Assembly: GCF_012849055.1 (NCBI RefSeq)
Contig: NZ_CP051677.1
Span: 2,432,501 to 2,496,500, forward strand
Direction: 5' to 3'
DNA length: 64,000 nucleotides
Source of the DNA: Spirosoma rhododendri
GTDB lineage: Bacteria; Bacteroidota; Bacteroidia; Cytophagales; Spirosomataceae
Below, one piece after another: positions 54,174 through 62,340 of this stretch (position 1 is its first letter; each line of letters begins with the position of its first letter). The position numbers and the translations under genes are program-made. The notes beneath the pieces are model-generated. The model worked only from the letters and a program-made list of their open reading frames with translations. It did not search any database and was not told the origin of the DNA.

Positions 54174-55049
54174 ATGACGCACACCACGGTTGATACCAAT
54201 GGCGTGCGGCTGCACGTCGTACAGGCGGGCCCGGCAACGGGTCCGCTTATGCTGTTGCTGCATGGGTTTCCGGAGTTCTGGTACGGCTGGAAAGCCCAGA
54301 TGCAGCCCCTTGCCGACGCCGGTTTTCGGGTCTGGGTACCCGATCAGCGGGGCTATAACCTGAGCGATAAACCCGCCGGTATCGACGCGTACCGGCTCGA
54401 TACGCTGGTGGCCGATGTGGTGGGGTTGATCGACGCGGCCGGCGTGGAGAAGGCAATCGTCGTCGGGCACGACTGGGGCGGTATCGTGGCGTGGTGGCTG
54501 GCCGTGACATATCCCGAACGGGTCGAACGGCTGGTGATTCTCAACGTGCCGCACCCCGCTGTGCTGTCGGGTTTTATCCGGCGCAATCCCGGTCAGTTGC
54601 TGCGAAGCTGGTACGTCGCGTTCTTCCAGCTACCTATTTTGCCCGAATGGCTGATGGGGCGCCGACGCGGGGCTATGCTGGCCAGGACGTTGCGGAGCAG
54701 CAGCCGACCCGGTACGTTTTCCCGCGATGATCTGGCGCAGTATCGCACAGCCTGGTCGCAGCCGGGGGCGGTGCGGAGCATGGTCAATTGGTACCGGGCC
54801 CTGATTCGCCGGCCCGCTGCCCGTCGTCCATCTATCCGCGTCACCGTGCCGACGCTGATAATCTGGGGTATTCACGACCGGTTTCTCCAGCGCGAATTGG
54901 CGCAGGCCAGCCTCACCCGCTGCGACGATGGGCGCGCCGAATACCTCGATACCACCCACTGGGTGCAGCACGAAGCGCCCCAGCGGGTGAATGAGTTGAT
55001 ACTGGACTTTACTGCTTATACACTTTCCCGTCCTTCATCACGAATCTGA
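54174..55049 (+). CDS. Alpha/beta hydrolase (epoxide hydrolase-like)
   Basis: A 291-residue hydrolase. Seen: HGFPEFWYGW (oxyanion), GHDWGG with Asp100 as the nucleophile (so epoxide hydrolase/haloalkane dehalogenase type), PTLIIWGIHDRFL (acid) and DTTHWVQHEAP (His), with the WxQxExP signature of epoxide hydrolases. The start is 15 bp after uxaC, so co-transcription is likely. The 3' end overlaps the convergent amidohydrolase gene by 41 bp. Confidence 0.88.
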   Translation: MTHTTVDTNGVRLHVVQAGPATGPLMLLLHGFPEFWYGWKAQMQPLADAGFRVWVPDQRGYNLSDKPAGIDAYRLDTLVADVVGLIDAAGVEKAIVVGHDWGGIVAWWLAVTYPERVERLVILNVPHPAVLSGFIRRNPGQLLRSWYVAFFQLPILPEWLMGRRRGAMLARTLRSSSRPGTFSRDDLAQYRTAWSQPGAVRSMVNWYRALIRRPAARRPSIRVTVPTLIIWGIHDRFLQRELAQASLTRCDDGRAEYLDTTHWVQHEAPQRVNELILDFTAYTLSRPSSRI

Positions 55050-56286
55050 CGGCTTGCAGGGTCTTGATATTTTGAATCGGGCTGTCGTCAACGGCGATAA
55101 TATCGGCCATTTTGCCCGTTTCGATGGACCCGATCTGATCGGCCATTTTCAGCAGTTTGGCGTTGGTCAGCAGGGCCGCGTTGATGGCTTCGGCGGGGGG
55201 CATCCCGGCTTCGACCATGTACTCAAACTCCTTGGCGTTGTAGCCGTGGATGAAGACGCCTGCATCGGTGCCGAACGCAATTTTCACCCCTGCTTTGTAC
55301 GCTTTGGCAAATGTCGCCTGAATCTTCGGGCCGATGGCCAGTGCCTTCGGAACCACAAGGGCTGGGTAATAGCCGAAGTGCCGGGCGGAGTCGGCGGCTG
55401 TTTTACCGGCAATAATCGTCGGGACGTAGTAGGTGCCGTATTTCTTGAATAGCTCAATGGCTTCGTCGTCCATCAGCGTACCGTGTTCGATGGTTTGCAC
55501 GCCCGCTTTGATGGCCCGTTTCATGCCTTCGGCTCCGTGCGCGTGGGCCGCTACCGCAAAGCCGTAGTCGTTGGCCGCTTTCACGATAGCGTCGACTTCG
55601 TCCTGCGTAAACTGCGGTCCCGACCCGTCTTTGGCGTTGCTCAGTACCCCGCCCGTCGCCGTAATTTTTATCAGGTCAGAACCGTCTTTATAGCGTTGGC
55701 GAACGGCTTTGCGGGCATCTTCCGGCGAGTTGATAACGCCGTCTTCCGGGCCGGGATCACCCTGTAGACTCTTTTTGTAGCCGTTGGTCGGGTCGGCGTG
55801 GCCGCCCGTTGTAGCAATGGATTTGCCAACCGTCAGCACACGCGGACCGTCGACGATACCGGCGTTAATGGCGTTGCGGAGCGACACGTTGATGCCCGAA
55901 CCGCCCAGGTCGCGCACGGTTGTAAAGCCAGCCATAAGCGTCGTTTTAGCGTACTGTGCCGCCCGGAATGCGACGTCGGCGGGGTTCAGCGTGAAGTTGT
56001 CGATGTTGCCGCCCCGGCGCGTCTGACTTTCCAGATGCACGTGCATATCGATCAGGCCGGGCAGTACAGTTTTGTTTTTCAGGTCGATCACTTTGTCCTG
56101 CCCCGACGCGGCTGAGTAGCCTTTTTCAACCGCCGTAATCTTGTTGCCGTCGACAACTACGGTCATTTGCGGTTGCAGGGTTGTGCCGGTGCCGGTAAAC
56201 AGATTGCCGCAGTGAATGAGTGTGCGTTGAGCGAAAAGAGGAGTAGTCAGCAGCGGGAGCACTGCCAGCAGGTAACGTTTTTTCAT
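55009..56286 (-). CDS. Exported amidohydrolase family protein
   Basis: A 425-residue metal-dependent hydrolase with a signal peptide (LAVLPLLTTPLFAQ). Seen: the metal motif GLIDMHVHLE, a likely carbamylated or metal-ligating stretch, AAHAHGAEGM, IEHGTLMDDEA and FGTDAGVFIHGYNAKE (metal Asp). It belongs to the imidazolonepropionase/prolidase-like group, so it may cleave dipeptides or amides in the periplasm. Substrate is not determinable. Confidence 0.9.
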   Translation of the reverse strand: MKKRYLLAVLPLLTTPLFAQRTLIHCGNLFTGTGTTLQPQMTVVVDGNKITAVEKGYSAASGQDKVIDLKNKTVLPGLIDMHVHLESQTRRGGNIDNFTLNPADVAFRAAQYAKTTLMAGFTTVRDLGGSGINVSLRNAINAGIVDGPRVLTVGKSIATTGGHADPTNGYKKSLQGDPGPEDGVINSPEDARKAVRQRYKDGSDLIKITATGGVLSNAKDGSGPQFTQDEVDAIVKAANDYGFAVAAHAHGAEGMKRAIKAGVQTIEHGTLMDDEAIELFKKYGTYYVPTIIAGKTAADSARHFGYYPALVVPKALAIGPKIQATFAKAYKAGVKIAFGTDAGVFIHGYNAKEFEYMVEAGMPPAEAINAALLTNAKLLKMADQIGSIETGKMADIIAVDDSPIQNIKTLQAVRFVMKDGKVYKQ

Positions 56287-56305
56287 GTAACAGATTGGTT
56301 GGGTA

Positions 56306-56336
56306 CAAAAAAGGCTGCAATCAGTTGATTGCAGCC
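56306..56336 (-). terminator. Intrinsic terminator of the lipoprotein gene
   Basis: GGCTGCAATC and GATTGCAGCC make a perfect 10-bp stem with a 4-nt loop, followed on the minus strand by a T run. Confidence 0.8.
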
Positions 56337-56395
56337 CTTAATCTATTGAATTGTTGCGGTATCTCCGAATAATCGTTGGTGATCGAGACCCGTAT

Positions 56396-56836
56396 TTATA
56401 ATCGGCTGACCATTAGGATTGCTCTACCTCGGGGCTCTCCGTCTATTTCGCCTAAATAGTGTTCCCTCAAGATGAGTTTATAGGACTGCCCAGATAGTCC
56501 GATACCGGTAGAGTCCATGCGGTCAAGCTCGTCGGGGCGATATACCGTACGGCCGAGAATATGGACTAATCGTACCCGCTGACTAGACTCAGCCTTGACT
56601 AACCGCATGCTGGCGTAAGCACTACCGGCGATGAGACAATTGTAATTTTTAGGACAGTACGCAACGCCCGCTGTATCAACGACAACGCTGATACCATCTA
56701 CCACCGGGACTGTGGTGCCTGCCTTCAGTTCGATGTAGCCATCGGGTACGGCGGGTGTGGGGTCGTCGTGTTGGCAGGCTGCAAAAAAGCCGATCAATGC
56801 AATGCTCAGGCAAATTCCGATTCGTCCTAGTCTCAT
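56396..56836 (-). CDS. Hypothetical lipoprotein
   Basis: A 146-residue protein with a lipobox (IALIGFFAAC, Cys at about residue 21) and a beta-rich mature part (GYIELKAGTTVPVVDGISVVV, SYKLILREHYLG). Two further Cys (AYCPKNYNCLIAG) may form a disulfide. No family is recognised. Confidence 0.75.
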   Translation of the reverse strand: MRLGRIGICLSIALIGFFAACQHDDPTPAVPDGYIELKAGTTVPVVDGISVVVDTAGVAYCPKNYNCLIAGSAYASMRLVKAESSQRVRLVHILGRTVYRPDELDRMDSTGIGLSGQSYKLILREHYLGEIDGEPRGRAILMVSRL

Positions 56837-56856
56837 TACAGTGTGGTGACTATGTT

Positions 56857-56946
56857 TTTTGTCATCCCGACGTCAGGAGGGATCTTCGGTAAGCGAAAGT
56901 AAAATCGCCTGTTTCCGAAGATCCCTCCTGCGTCGGGATGACAAAA
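56857..56946. repeat. TGTCATCCCGACG-type hairpin
   Basis: Left arm 56857-56889 and right arm 56915-56946 are complementary except for one indel. Almost the same palindrome occurs at 36705-36793. Between the lipoprotein start and the DUF4920 stop. Confidence 0.88.
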
Positions 56947-56965
56947 CTGGTTGTCTGTTGCCGAT

Positions 56966-57409
56966 TTACTTCACAATCACACCATCGGCCATAAACGTCA
57001 GGGCCTTTTCGGGTTTGGTAATTTTCGCGATTTCGGCTTTCGATTTGCCCGCATCTTCGGCGTAGTGACGCAGTTCATCCACAGAGGTTTCGGTGGTTTC
57101 AGCCACGCCTTCCATTACGACCTTCTTGCCGACGATATCTTTCGGTACGAAGAAACCGTAGTCTTTAAACATCACGCGCATGGTCTGTCCGTCGCCGGTG
57201 TTGACCTTCATCCAGCAGCCTTTCATTTTGCAGACGTCCTCGACCGTGCCTTCTACTTTGGTCGTCATCTTCGCTTTGTCGCCCATCTTGGCGGCTAGCT
57301 GCGTGGCCGGAATTGCGCCCGAGTCCGTGATCTTCTTGCCGTGGTAGCTGCTTTGGCTGTAGCCCGCAAGAGATACACTGAGTAGTAATAACGTCAGTAT
57401 CGTTTTCAT
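56966..57409 (-). CDS. DUF4920 domain exported protein
   Basis: A 147-residue secreted protein. Signal peptide (LTLLLLSVSLAGYSQ); the domain contains KVEGTVEDVCKMKGCWMKVNTGDGQTMRVMFKDYGFFVPKD. Conserved Cys-x3-x-Cys (VCKMKGCW) may bind metal or a thiol partner. No biochemical role is known. It is divergent from the M13 peptidase gene, 126 bp apart. Confidence 0.88.
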   Translation of the reverse strand: MKTILTLLLLSVSLAGYSQSSYHGKKITDSGAIPATQLAAKMGDKAKMTTKVEGTVEDVCKMKGCWMKVNTGDGQTMRVMFKDYGFFVPKDIVGKKVVMEGVAETTETSVDELRHYAEDAGKSKAEIAKITKPEKALTFMADGVIVK

Positions 57410-57535
57410 CGCTGATCGGTTGGTTGTGCGTTGTTGTAGTACGAAACGGCGCCTTGCCGCACATCAAATAGTTGTTGCAAGTCGTTGGCCGATAACCAAA
57501 ATTACCATTTAAAACGAAATCATCACCTCATCATT

Positions 57536-59590
57536 ATGCGACATACGTCCTGTTTGTTGCTGGCCGGATTAAGTGCTATTGCGCTGACTGCCTGTCAGAA
57601 AAACAAAGATGCCGACACCAGTTCTACGCCCGACCGAACCGTTTTCTTCGATAAGTCGGGCATGGATACGACCGTCAGGCCCGGCAACGATTTCTTTACC
57701 TACGCCAATGGCGACTGGATGAAAAACACGAAAATTCCCGACGATCAGACCGGCTGGGGTTCGTTCAACACGCTTTACGACGAGAACCTGAAAAAGACGA
57801 AAGTCATTCTGGAGAAAGCCGCTGCCGCCGATGCGAAAGCGGGGAGCGTTGAGCAGAAAGTGGGCGATTTCTACGCGAGCGGGATGGATACGGCTCGTAT
57901 CGAATCGCTGGGCTACGAGCCGCTGAAACCCGAACTGGCCAGGATTGCCGCCCTGACCGACTACAAAAGCGCAATCAACTATCTGGCTGCCAGCAAATCG
58001 GACCCCGGCGGGCGGCTGATTGGCTTCGCCGTCGGGTCCGACGATCGGCAGAGCAGCATTAACCGGATCAATTTCATGCAGGCCGGGCTGTCGCTACCGG
58101 AGAAAGATTACTACACTAAAACCGACTCGGCGACGGTGGCGGTGCGAAAGGCGTTCGTGACATACATCGCTAAACTGTTCACGCTGACGGGCGTCGATCC
58201 GACGTCGGCAAAGACGAAGGCCGACGGTATTCTGGCGTTCGAAACGATGCTGGCCCGCTCCCACAAAGCCCCCGCCGACCTGCGCGACCCGGTAGCGAAT
58301 TACCACAAACTGGCCGTCGCCGACCTGACCCGCCAGCAGCCCAGCCTCGACTGGCGCAACCTGCTCAACACAATGGGCCTGAGCAAGATCGACTCGGTAC
58401 TGATGGCCCAGCCGGAATACTACCAGGCACTGAGCAGAAGCCTGCCCGCGACGTCGATGGACGAATTGAAAGATTACCTGACGTTTACGCTGATCGACGG
58501 AAACGCGGGGCTGCTGAGCAAGCCGTTCCGCGAAGCCAGCTTCAACTTCAAAGGCAAAACACTGTATGGGCAATTGAAGGAACCCGAACGCTGGAAGCGC
58601 GTGGCCGACGCTGTCGACGGCTATCTGGGCGATGCGCTGGGGCAACTGTGGGTGAAGCAGTATTTTCCGCCCGAAGCCAAAGAACGAATGCTGACGCTGG
58701 TCGATAACCTGCAAAAGGTCTATCGTGAACGCATCGATAAACTCGACTGGATGGCTCCCGAAACCAAGAAAGTAGCGCTTGTCAAGCTGGATAAGTTTCT
58801 GAAGAAAATCGGCTACCCCGACAAGTGGAAAGAATACGGCGACGTGAACGTGAAGCGCGACGACTACTTCGGCAACGTACAGCAGGCCCGGGCGCACCAT
58901 ACCAAAGAAGATTTCGACAAAGTCAACCAACCCGTCGACCGGGCCGACTGGCTGATGACGGCTCCTACGGTGAACGCTTACGCTAACCCCAGCAACAACG
59001 AAGTCGTATTTCCGGCCGGTATTCTCCAGTTTCCGTTCTTCGACAAAGACGCAGACGACGCCATCAACTACGGCGCTATCGGCATGGTAATCGGCCACGA
59101 AATGACCCACCTGTTCGACGATCAGGGGCGGCAGTACGACGAAAACGGCAACCTCCGCGACTGGTGGACGAAGCAGGACGCGCAGCGGTTCACGACCAAA
59201 ACGCAGGCCGTGGTGAAGCAGTACGATGGCTATTCGATCCTGAACAATATGCACGTTAACGGTCGGCTGACGCTGGGCGAAAACCTAGCCGACCTCGGCG
59301 GTATCACGCTGGCGTATCAGGCGTTCAAGCTGACAAAGCAGGGCCAGAGCAACGAGAAAATCGACGGCTTTACGCCCGATCAGCGGTTCTTCCTCGGCTT
59401 CGCCCAGGTATGGCGCGTCAAAGTGCGCGACGAGTCAGAGCGGGTTCGCATCACAACCGACCCACACTCGCCCGCCAAGTTCCGCGTCAACGGCCCGCTG
59501 GCGAACTTCGAGCCGTTCTACAAGGCATTCAACGTGCAGCCCGGCGACAAGCTGTATAAGCCGGAGGTGGATCAGGCAAAGGTTTGGTAG
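57536..59590 (+). CDS. M13 family metallopeptidase lipoprotein
   Basis: A 684-residue neprilysin-type zinc peptidase. The lipobox (GLSAIALTAC) anchors it to a membrane. Catalytic motifs: VIGHEMTHLF (HExxH, His521) and GENLADLGG (third ligand Glu). The N-terminal part (DTTVRPGNDFFTYANGDWM) is typical. The start at 57536 puts the signal peptide at the N-terminus; an upstream ATG gives a nonsense leader. Confidence 0.95.
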   Translation: MRHTSCLLLAGLSAIALTACQKNKDADTSSTPDRTVFFDKSGMDTTVRPGNDFFTYANGDWMKNTKIPDDQTGWGSFNTLYDENLKKTKVILEKAAAADAKAGSVEQKVGDFYASGMDTARIESLGYEPLKPELARIAALTDYKSAINYLAASKSDPGGRLIGFAVGSDDRQSSINRINFMQAGLSLPEKDYYTKTDSATVAVRKAFVTYIAKLFTLTGVDPTSAKTKADGILAFETMLARSHKAPADLRDPVANYHKLAVADLTRQQPSLDWRNLLNTMGLSKIDSVLMAQPEYYQALSRSLPATSMDELKDYLTFTLIDGNAGLLSKPFREASFNFKGKTLYGQLKEPERWKRVADAVDGYLGDALGQLWVKQYFPPEAKERMLTLVDNLQKVYRERIDKLDWMAPETKKVALVKLDKFLKKIGYPDKWKEYGDVNVKRDDYFGNVQQARAHHTKEDFDKVNQPVDRADWLMTAPTVNAYANPSNNEVVFPAGILQFPFFDKDADDAINYGAIGMVIGHEMTHLFDDQGRQYDENGNLRDWWTKQDAQRFTTKTQAVVKQYDGYSILNNMHVNGRLTLGENLADLGGITLAYQAFKLTKQGQSNEKIDGFTPDQRFFLGFAQVWRVKVRDESERVRITTDPHSPAKFRVNGPLANFEPFYKAFNVQPGDKLYKPEVDQAKVW

Positions 59591-59593
59591 GGG

Positions 59594-59658
59594 TTTACCC
59601 TCACCCCAACCGACCCGTCGGACCGCCCCTCTCCCAAAACGGGAGAGGGGCTTTTTTT
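59594..59658. repeat. Left inverted repeat of the DUF559 element
   Basis: TACCCTCACCCCAAC, then an about 16-bp insert (CCGACCCGTCGGACCG), then CCCCTCTCCCAAAACGGGAGAGGGG and T7. Without the insert it is the reverse complement of the repeat at 60074-60122. Its T run overlaps the TAA of the DUF559 gene. Confidence 0.85.
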
Positions 59659-60013
59659 ACGTTAGATTTTCGCGAATCTTTTCCAAAACGCGGTCTATAC
59701 TGCACATGACTTCGTCGTTTGAAAAGCGCATGATTGATAGACCCAGGTCACACAATGCACATTCCCGTTCGGCATCCGCAAGTTTAGCCTCCGGTGAATT
59801 GTGAACTGAGCCGTCTAACTCTATAACTAGCCGAGAAGTTGGGCAGTAAAAGTCAACGATAAAGCGGCCGAAGCCATGTTGCCTCCTAAACTTGACACCA
59901 TCTAGTTGTCTATCACGTAATAGACTCCACAACGTTGCTTCTGCCTCTGTTTGCTCCCGCCGAAGTTCTCGACGTAATTCTTTCATTGAAGACGTACTCG
60001 ATGCTCCTTTCAT
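59657..60013 (-). CDS. DUF559 (Vsr-like) endonuclease domain protein
   Basis: A 118-residue nuclease of the very-short-patch-repair-like DUF559 family. Seen: TEAEATLW (Glu25), VKFRRQHGFGRFIVDFYCP (Asp54), LVIELDGSVH (Glu65, Asp67, His71). It is flanked on both sides by the same palindromic repeat in inverted orientation, suggesting that gene and repeats form one mobile or self-maintaining unit. Role in the cell is unknown. Confidence 0.88.
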   Translation of the reverse strand: MKGASSTSSMKELRRELRREQTEAEATLWSLLRDRQLDGVKFRRQHGFGRFIVDFYCPTSRLVIELDGSVHNSPEAKLADAERECALCDLGLSIMRFSNDEVMCSIDRVLEKIRENLT

Positions 60014-60073
60014 AATACAGTGAATAGTGTGGTATTTATAGAGTCCAACCTACATCAAGGTCATTTATTCTGC

Positions 60074-60122
60074 AAAAAAAAGCCCCTCTCCCGTTTTGGG
60101 AGAGGGGTTGGGGTGAGGGTAA
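60074..60122. repeat. Right inverted repeat of the DUF559 element
   Basis: A8 tract, GCCCCTCTCCCGTTTTGGGAGAGGGG, then TTGGGGTGAGGGTA. It is the reverse complement of the left repeat (59594-59658) without that copy's insert. It ends 23 bp before the stop of the SplB-like gene. Confidence 0.88.
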
Positions 60123-60145
60123 TTACATGCCTACCGTGAGGGCAA

Positions 60146-61282
60146 TTACGTCCAGTACAGCACCGGCGCACTCGGGAAACGTTGCTGCCACTCGGCGTAG
60201 AAAAACGCCTTCATCTCGCGCATCTCCTCCGGGCGGTATACGTACTTGGTACCGCCGAATTTGTTCCGCTTCTCGGCCCGTACCTGCTCGTCCATGTCGA
60301 GCGATGTATTGGGATACCACTGGAGTAGCACGTCTTTCGAGCCGGGTGTGAAGCGGTGGCTGATAAACTCCACATTCATGTCGACGGGAAAGTCGATTAC
60401 CTCGGCAATACGGTCGAGGAGGGCGGTGTAGTGGGCGCGCCAATCGGGGATGGGCATGATCGGAGCAATGACCAGCCCGATGGGGTAGCTGCCCCCACCC
60501 AGCTCGCGTGGCAGAGCCAGCTTCCGCAACGCCTGCAACCGCGCTTCTACCGACGCCGTGCCGCCTTCCAGCCGCCGGGCCACTGAGTCGGCGTTGAGGC
60601 TGAAACGGGCGCGGGTATGACCGTTATGCGGCAGGTCGAGCAAGCTGTCGACGTGGTCGTACTTCGTAACAAAACGTAGCTCCGCTTTCTCCCGCGTACC
60701 ATAGTAGCGGATGCACTCGGCCATACTACCTGTCAGGTGCTCAATGCCCAGCACGTCGGTGTAGCAGCTTACCTCGAAGGTTGTCGGGCGATTAGTGTCG
60801 GTACCCTGCCAGCTTTTGTTGGGTGGATAGGTGCCCTCGTACGTAGCTGTATTCGCCAGCATCTTCGGTAGGTTGGCATACGCTCGCACCACCGGCGGTC
60901 CTGCCAGACTACCCGCCAGATAACAGTACTGACAGTGGGCCGGGCACCCTTCGGCGAGGTTCATCTGCCAGTCGGCGGAGGGCGGAATGGGCTGGAGTCG
61001 GAACGCACTCGGCGGGGCATTCACTACCGCCAGCGTGTTCTTCGCAATGCGATACGTCTCCCGCTCGTCGGCACCGCGCAGACCGGTGATACGATTGCTT
61101 TTCGCTATCTCGATGGGCAGGTCAAGCGCCGAGACGCGCTCGTAAATTGCCTGCCCGAACGGTTCGTTGAGAGCGTCGGGAGTGAAGACCACCCGCTTCG
61201 GCATCCACAGGCGCGGTGAGCGCACAAGCGGCTCCGACTTGGTCGGCTGGGGGGCAACAGGGGTTATCAGATTAGTCGTCAT
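60146..61282 (-). CDS. SPL (spore photoproduct lyase)-family radical SAM protein
   Basis: A 378-residue radical SAM enzyme. The [4Fe-4S] motif is C113-x3-C117-x2-C120 in GCPAHCQYCYL. The C-terminal text (FSLNADSVARRLEGG, YPIGLVIAPIMPI, DMNVEFISHRFTPGSKD) matches SplB, which repairs the thymine spore photoproduct. This lineage does not sporulate, so another DNA-photoproduct or nucleotide role is likely. No other repair genes are adjacent. Confidence 0.88.
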   Translation of the reverse strand: MTTNLITPVAPQPTKSEPLVRSPRLWMPKRVVFTPDALNEPFGQAIYERVSALDLPIEIAKSNRITGLRGADERETYRIAKNTLAVVNAPPSAFRLQPIPPSADWQMNLAEGCPAHCQYCYLAGSLAGPPVVRAYANLPKMLANTATYEGTYPPNKSWQGTDTNRPTTFEVSCYTDVLGIEHLTGSMAECIRYYGTREKAELRFVTKYDHVDSLLDLPHNGHTRARFSLNADSVARRLEGGTASVEARLQALRKLALPRELGGGSYPIGLVIAPIMPIPDWRAHYTALLDRIAEVIDFPVDMNVEFISHRFTPGSKDVLLQWYPNTSLDMDEQVRAEKRNKFGGTKYVYRPEEMREMKAFFYAEWQQRFPSAPVLYWT

Positions 61283-61420
61283 ATCGTTGAGAAAAGGCGG
61301 TCAGCGGCTCCGAAACTGGCCGACTAACTGGCTATTTATACAACGAAACTACAGCCTGAATGAATCCCTGATTGATAGTTATTTTAAATTTTATACTGCT
61401 GAAAATCAACAAGTTAAAAT

Positions 61421-61466
61421 AAAAATAAAGCGGCCCCGGAATCAATTCCGGGGCCGCTTTATTTTT
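61421..61466. terminator. Strong bidirectional terminator
   Basis: AAAAATAAAGCGGCCCCGGAAT with ATTCCGGGGCCGCTTTATTTTT is a perfect 22-bp stem with a 2-nt centre. Located between the SplB-like start and OMP stop. Confidence 0.9.
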
Positions 61467-61483
61467 GCTGCTAGGGGTTGTTT

Positions 61484-62179
61484 CTAGCGGTTCAGCGTCA
61501 CTTTGCCGCTCCGGCCTACGCGCCCGAAATAGTAGTTGACGCCAAACTTCAGTCGGCCACCTTTGCCGCGTCCTACAGTCGGATCAATTTTGTTATAGAA
61601 GCTACCTTCGTAACTCAGTTCAGCACCTAAGCGGGGCAGAATCCAGGCCATCACGCCCAGTTCAAGCCCAACACTGGTGTACTTCGCTTTCGTACCAGAT
61701 GGAATGTTCTCCGAAAACTCGCGACCCGAGTTCAGGCTGGCTCCTACAAAGCTGCTGATCCGGGTGCGGAATGGGTAGTACCGGGCGAACAGGCCAAACT
61801 GCCGGGCGTGGTACTTGTTACCCACCAGCCGATCGTAGTCGTAGCGAATACCGGCGGCAAAACCAGGCTGGAAAAAGTAACCCAGCCGTGTATTGACGTC
61901 GACGTACACCTTGCCATCCGTTGCACCAAAGCCAACACCCCCGCCCAGAAACAGGCTGCCCGGCTGAAACCAGGTCAACTGGTTACGCTGCTGGTAGTTG
62001 ACCGACTGATCGACCGCGTCTTCAAGTTTTTCCTTGGCTTCACCCGCTTTCTCGCGGACTTCCTGCTTGGTTTCGTCGCTGATAATCGGCTTGCGACTGG
62101 TCGAATCGCTGTTGTTTTGCGCCAGTGCCGCCACGGATAAACCCGTCAGCAGCAGTGTAGTTGTGAATAGTTTTTTCAT
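61484..62179 (-). CDS. Outer-membrane beta-barrel protein
   Basis: A 231-residue exported protein. Signal peptide (TLLLTGLSVAALAQ), a charged helical stretch (SDETKQEVREKAGEAKEKLEDAVDQS) followed by eight or so amphipathic strands (GSLFLGGGVGFGATDGKVYVDVNTRLGYFF to LKFGVNYYFGRVGRSGKVTLN). It is an OmpA/OmpW-sized barrel; no specific ligand. Confidence 0.85.
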   Translation of the reverse strand: MKKLFTTTLLLTGLSVAALAQNNSDSTSRKPIISDETKQEVREKAGEAKEKLEDAVDQSVNYQQRNQLTWFQPGSLFLGGGVGFGATDGKVYVDVNTRLGYFFQPGFAAGIRYDYDRLVGNKYHARQFGLFARYYPFRTRISSFVGASLNSGREFSENIPSGTKAKYTSVGLELGVMAWILPRLGAELSYEGSFYNKIDPTVGRGKGGRLKFGVNYYFGRVGRSGKVTLNR

Positions 62180-62285
62180 CGTCGTTGAGTTCTAAGTCTG
62201 TGTAAACCGTTGATATAGGCTATTAACCAGCCAAATCGGATAAGGTTTGTTGAAATCAGTTACTCACCTGAGAATAATACAAAAT

Positions 62286-62319
62286 CACCCGTTTGCTGTT
62301 GACAAAAAGCAAACGGGTG
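62286..62319 (-). terminator. Terminator-like hairpin after serC
   Basis: CACCCGTTTGC and GCAAACGGGTG form a perfect 11-bp stem, 22 bp beyond the serC stop on the minus strand, followed there by ATTTTG. Confidence 0.65.
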
Positions 62320-62340
62320 CCCGGAAAAAGACTATTGCGT

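Noticed and set aside
58094..59254. A 386-codon minus-strand ORF
   Set aside because: Antisense to the M13 peptidase, with no recognisable motifs.
59590..60125. Target-site duplication around the DUF559 element
   Set aside because: No convincing flanking direct repeat could be found by eye.
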